In this document: positions 61,863 to 64,000 of the stretch, one piece after another | Numbering within the stretch: position 1 is the first letter of the stretch | How the letters are laid out: every line of letters begins with the position of its first letter | Assembly (NCBI GenBank): GCA_019119935.1 | Contig: DWWA01000007.1 | Location: 1-64,000 of the forward strand | Length of the DNA: 64,000 nucleotides | Direction of reading: 5' to 3' | DNA from: Candidatus Ruthenibacterium merdavium | Lineage (GTDB): Bacteria > Bacillota > Clostridia > Oscillospirales > Ruminococcaceae | Program-made: the position numbers and the translations under genes | The notes under the pieces: model-generated | What the model saw: only the letters and a program-made list of their open reading frames with translations | Database searches by the model: none | Told to the model about the DNA's origin: nothing

Positions 61863-62213
61863 AATAAAACCTCCCTGTGTAAAACCATTCGAAACCGTGT
61901 TCGCAAATTTTTGAGGCTCCGTTCTTTTTTAAAATGCCCCAAAAACGCAAAAAGACACAGCCCGACGCTATTCCAGCAAGCGCAGACTATGCCATATCCT
62001 ACACACGATGCAGTATAACGCGGGAGTTTCGCCGTTATTACTGTCCGCATCTTCCATGATGTTTCCTACACCCCTTTCTCTTTGTGCAAAGCACTATGGC
62101 GCAATTATATCGGAAAATTGCCGACTTGTCAACCAGGGCGAATGCAGTGATTGACGCACGGCAGAATCTTTAGTAAAATACCAAAAGAAACTGAGAAAGA
62201 GAGGGATTTTGTA

Positions 62214-62762
62214 ATGAAACTTTTCTTTGCAAGCGATCTGCACGGAAGTGCTTATTATACCGAAAAACTGAAAGAACTGTACGAAAAAGAACAGGCGGAA
62301 AAGCTGATTTTGCTGGGAGACTTGCTGTATCACGGCCCGCGCAACGACTTGCCGCGCGATTATGCGCCCAAACGTGTCATTGAAATTTTGAACGGCATGA
62401 AAGAAGAAATTTTGGCGGTGCGCGGCAACTGCGAGGCCGAAGTGGACCAAATGGTGCTGCAATTTCCCGTGATGGCAGAGTATGCGGTGCTTTGGCTCGA
62501 TGGCCGTATGGTGTTTTTGACGCACGGCCACCATTTTAACGAGGAAAACCTGCCCATGATGCGAAAGGGCGATGTGCTCATTCACGGACACACCCACCTG
62601 CACTGTGCGGCCGACCGCGGAAATTATTATTTTTGCAACCCCGGAAGCATGTCGATTCCGAAGGGGGATAAAATTAACAGCTATATGATTTATGAGGACG
62701 GCATTTTTACCGTAAAAGATTTGGAGGGCGGCGTGCTGGAAACGCTGGATATCCGTCAATGA
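62214..62762 (+). CDS. YfcE-type phosphodiesterase
   Basis: MKLFFASDLHGSAYYTEKL, LLGDLLYHGPRNDLP, VRGNCEAEVD, THGHH, IHGHTH; start 62214. Confidence 0.93.
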   Translation: MKLFFASDLHGSAYYTEKLKELYEKEQAEKLILLGDLLYHGPRNDLPRDYAPKRVIEILNGMKEEILAVRGNCEAEVDQMVLQFPVMAEYAVLWLDGRMVFLTHGHHFNEENLPMMRKGDVLIHGHTHLHCAADRGNYYFCNPGSMSIPKGDKINSYMIYEDGIFTVKDLEGGVLETLDIRQ

Positions 62763-63598
62763 GTGAACTGACAAAGCAGCTTGCCGTTGAGCGCAGCATC
62801 ATTAAAAAATATAAAAAGCCGATTTGGAACCGCTTTATCGGAGCGTGCAAAGACTATCAGATGATTGCGCCGGGGGATGTCATTGCCGTTTGTATTTCGG
62901 GCGGCAAAGACAGCTTTCTTTTGGCAAAATGCATGCAGAATTTACAACGCTATTCCGAAGTGCCGTTCGAGGTGCGTTTTTTGTGCATGGACCCGGGCTA
63001 TCGGCCTGAAAACCGCGCTTTAATTGAAAAAAATGCCGCGCTTTTGGGCATTCCGCTCACTATTTTTGAAACGGACATTTTCGACAGCGTTTACCATGTG
63101 GAGAAATCTCCCTGTTACCTTTGCGCGAGAATGCGCCGCGGCCACCTTTACAAAAATGCGCAGGCACTCGGCTGCAATAAAATTGCACTCGGCCATCACT
63201 TTAATGACATGGTGGAAACGGCCCTCATGAGCATGATGTGGGGCGCAGAGCTGAAAACCATGATGCCGAAGCTGAAAAGCCAAAACTATGAAGGCATGGA
63301 GCTGCTGCGGCCGCTGTACTATGTGCGTGAGGACGACATTTTGGCGTGGAAGCGCTATAACGGCTTGGAATTTCTGCAATGCGCCTGCCGCTTTACCGAA
63401 AGAGAAGAGGAGCACGCCGGAGCGCGTGCCGCAACGAAACAGCTGGTGCGTCATTTGCGTGAAATCAACCCGCAGGCAGATTACAATATTTTCCAAAGTT
63501 TGCATCATGTGAACTTAAATATGCTGCCCGGTTGGCAAAAGAACGGAGAAACACACAGCTTTTTAGAAGAATATAGTGAGTTTTGCCAAGATATATAA
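62759..63598 (+). CDS. TtcA/TilS-like PP-loop tRNA sulfurtransferase family protein
   Basis: VIAVCISGGKDSFLLAKCMQNLQ, CYLCARMRRGHLY, LGHHFNDMVETALMSM; overlaps the upstream gene. Confidence 0.88.
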   Translation: MSELTKQLAVERSIIKKYKKPIWNRFIGACKDYQMIAPGDVIAVCISGGKDSFLLAKCMQNLQRYSEVPFEVRFLCMDPGYRPENRALIEKNAALLGIPLTIFETDIFDSVYHVEKSPCYLCARMRRGHLYKNAQALGCNKIALGHHFNDMVETALMSMMWGAELKTMMPKLKSQNYEGMELLRPLYYVREDDILAWKRYNGLEFLQCACRFTEREEEHAGARAATKQLVRHLREINPQADYNIFQSLHHVNLNMLPGWQKNGETHSFLEEYSEFCQDI

Positions 63599-63689
63599 AC
63601 TAATGCGTTACAATTCGCAAAAAAGCGAAAATAAATTAAGAAGAAAATATTCTTTTTTCTTGTTTTTTTCCGTAAAGTGAGCTATAATG

Positions 63690-63895
63690 AGTACCAATCA
63701 TGCGTATTTCAAAGAAGTACGCTTGTTTTTCACGCGCAAATTTAAACGTAGGCGGAGCCAACAAGTTTTCTTGTAAACTTATTGTGACAGGAAGCCGGTG
63801 CCGCCCGGCGCCCTGTTTTGGACAGAGTTTTTTGGCTGAAACGTGGGATGCCGAGTTAGGGTTTGATCTCTTGGTATAATTTTGAGGTAAGGAGT
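63690..63895 (+). promoter_or_regulatory. Structured 5' leader of unknown class upstream of the terminal gene
   Basis: GCGTATTTC..GAAGTACGC; CAACAAGTTT/AAACTTATTG; GGTGCC-GCCC-GGCGCC inside ACAG/CTGT; AGCCAA/TTGGCT closing stem; ATGCCGAG/CTCTTGGTAT. Confidence 0.4.
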
Positions 63896-63902
63896 GTTCA
63901 AG

Positions 63903-64000
63903 TTGTTTAAACGAGTGAAGTTAAAAAACTATTTGTTAACCGTTTTTTCGATTGTGATTGTGCTTTGCGGCATCACAGCGCTGGTAGGTATTGTTGGTTT
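63903..64000 (+). CDS. N-terminus of a membrane protein, probably a methyl-accepting chemotaxis receptor (cut by window end)
   Basis: TTG start after aaggagtg; M/L-FKRVKLKNYLLTVFSIVIVLCGITALVGIVG. Confidence 0.5.
   Translation, partial: MFKRVKLKNYLLTVFSIVIVLCGITALVGIVG

Noticed and set aside
63690-63895. c-di-GMP-I (GEMM-I) or cobalamin riboswitch upstream of the terminal gene
   Set aside because: The conserved GEMM GGGACGCAAAGCC and cobalamin-core sequences were not found; only an unclassified structured leader can be supported
1-64000. CRISPR array, prophage, rRNA or tRNA genes
   Set aside because: No regularly spaced direct repeats, phage structural proteins or recognisable stable RNA genes were noticed; no tRNA scan could be run

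Overview
This 64 kb window looks like ordinary chromosome from a spore-forming, gut-type Clostridia (Ruminococcaceae/Oscillospiraceae-like; lineage is inferred). About 48 credible protein genes are visible. They include a MacAB-like efflux operon, a heterodimeric ABC exporter, secA, a NifU-like/GGGtGRT pair, a phosphatase-YibE/F unit, a GH38-type mannosidase, trpS, gltX, msrAB, spoIIE, hflX, feoAB, queT, an EF-G paralogue, greA, lysS with a C-terminal tRNA-binding domain, a LytTR/DUF3021 unit, an L-fucose operon, a 5'-truncated SulP gene, a P-loop kinase + GH13 phosphorylase-like pair, a CNNM/HlyC protein, a YfcE-like phosphodiesterase and a TtcA-like protein. No rRNA, tRNA, CRISPR array, intact transposase or prophage was seen. 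The best candidates for undescribed biology are non-coding: (1) a ~100-nt sRNA candidate near 27,038-27,140 with a perfect-consensus promoter, a 5' hairpin, a C-rich single-stranded stretch and an intrinsic terminator; (2) structured leaders upstream of queT, the EF-G paralogue, the ABC exporter pair and the terminal chemotaxis-receptor-like gene; (3) dense hairpin arrays at 1-121 and 19,165-19,368; (4) a ~115-bp dispersed repeat found twice, one copy next to the truncated SulP gene. Protein-level points of interest are an EF-G paralogue without the switch-II His, a LysRS fusion, an in-frame TGA separating a membrane anchor from its domain, and an unexplained kinase/phosphorylase operon. All family calls come from motif recognition without database searches.
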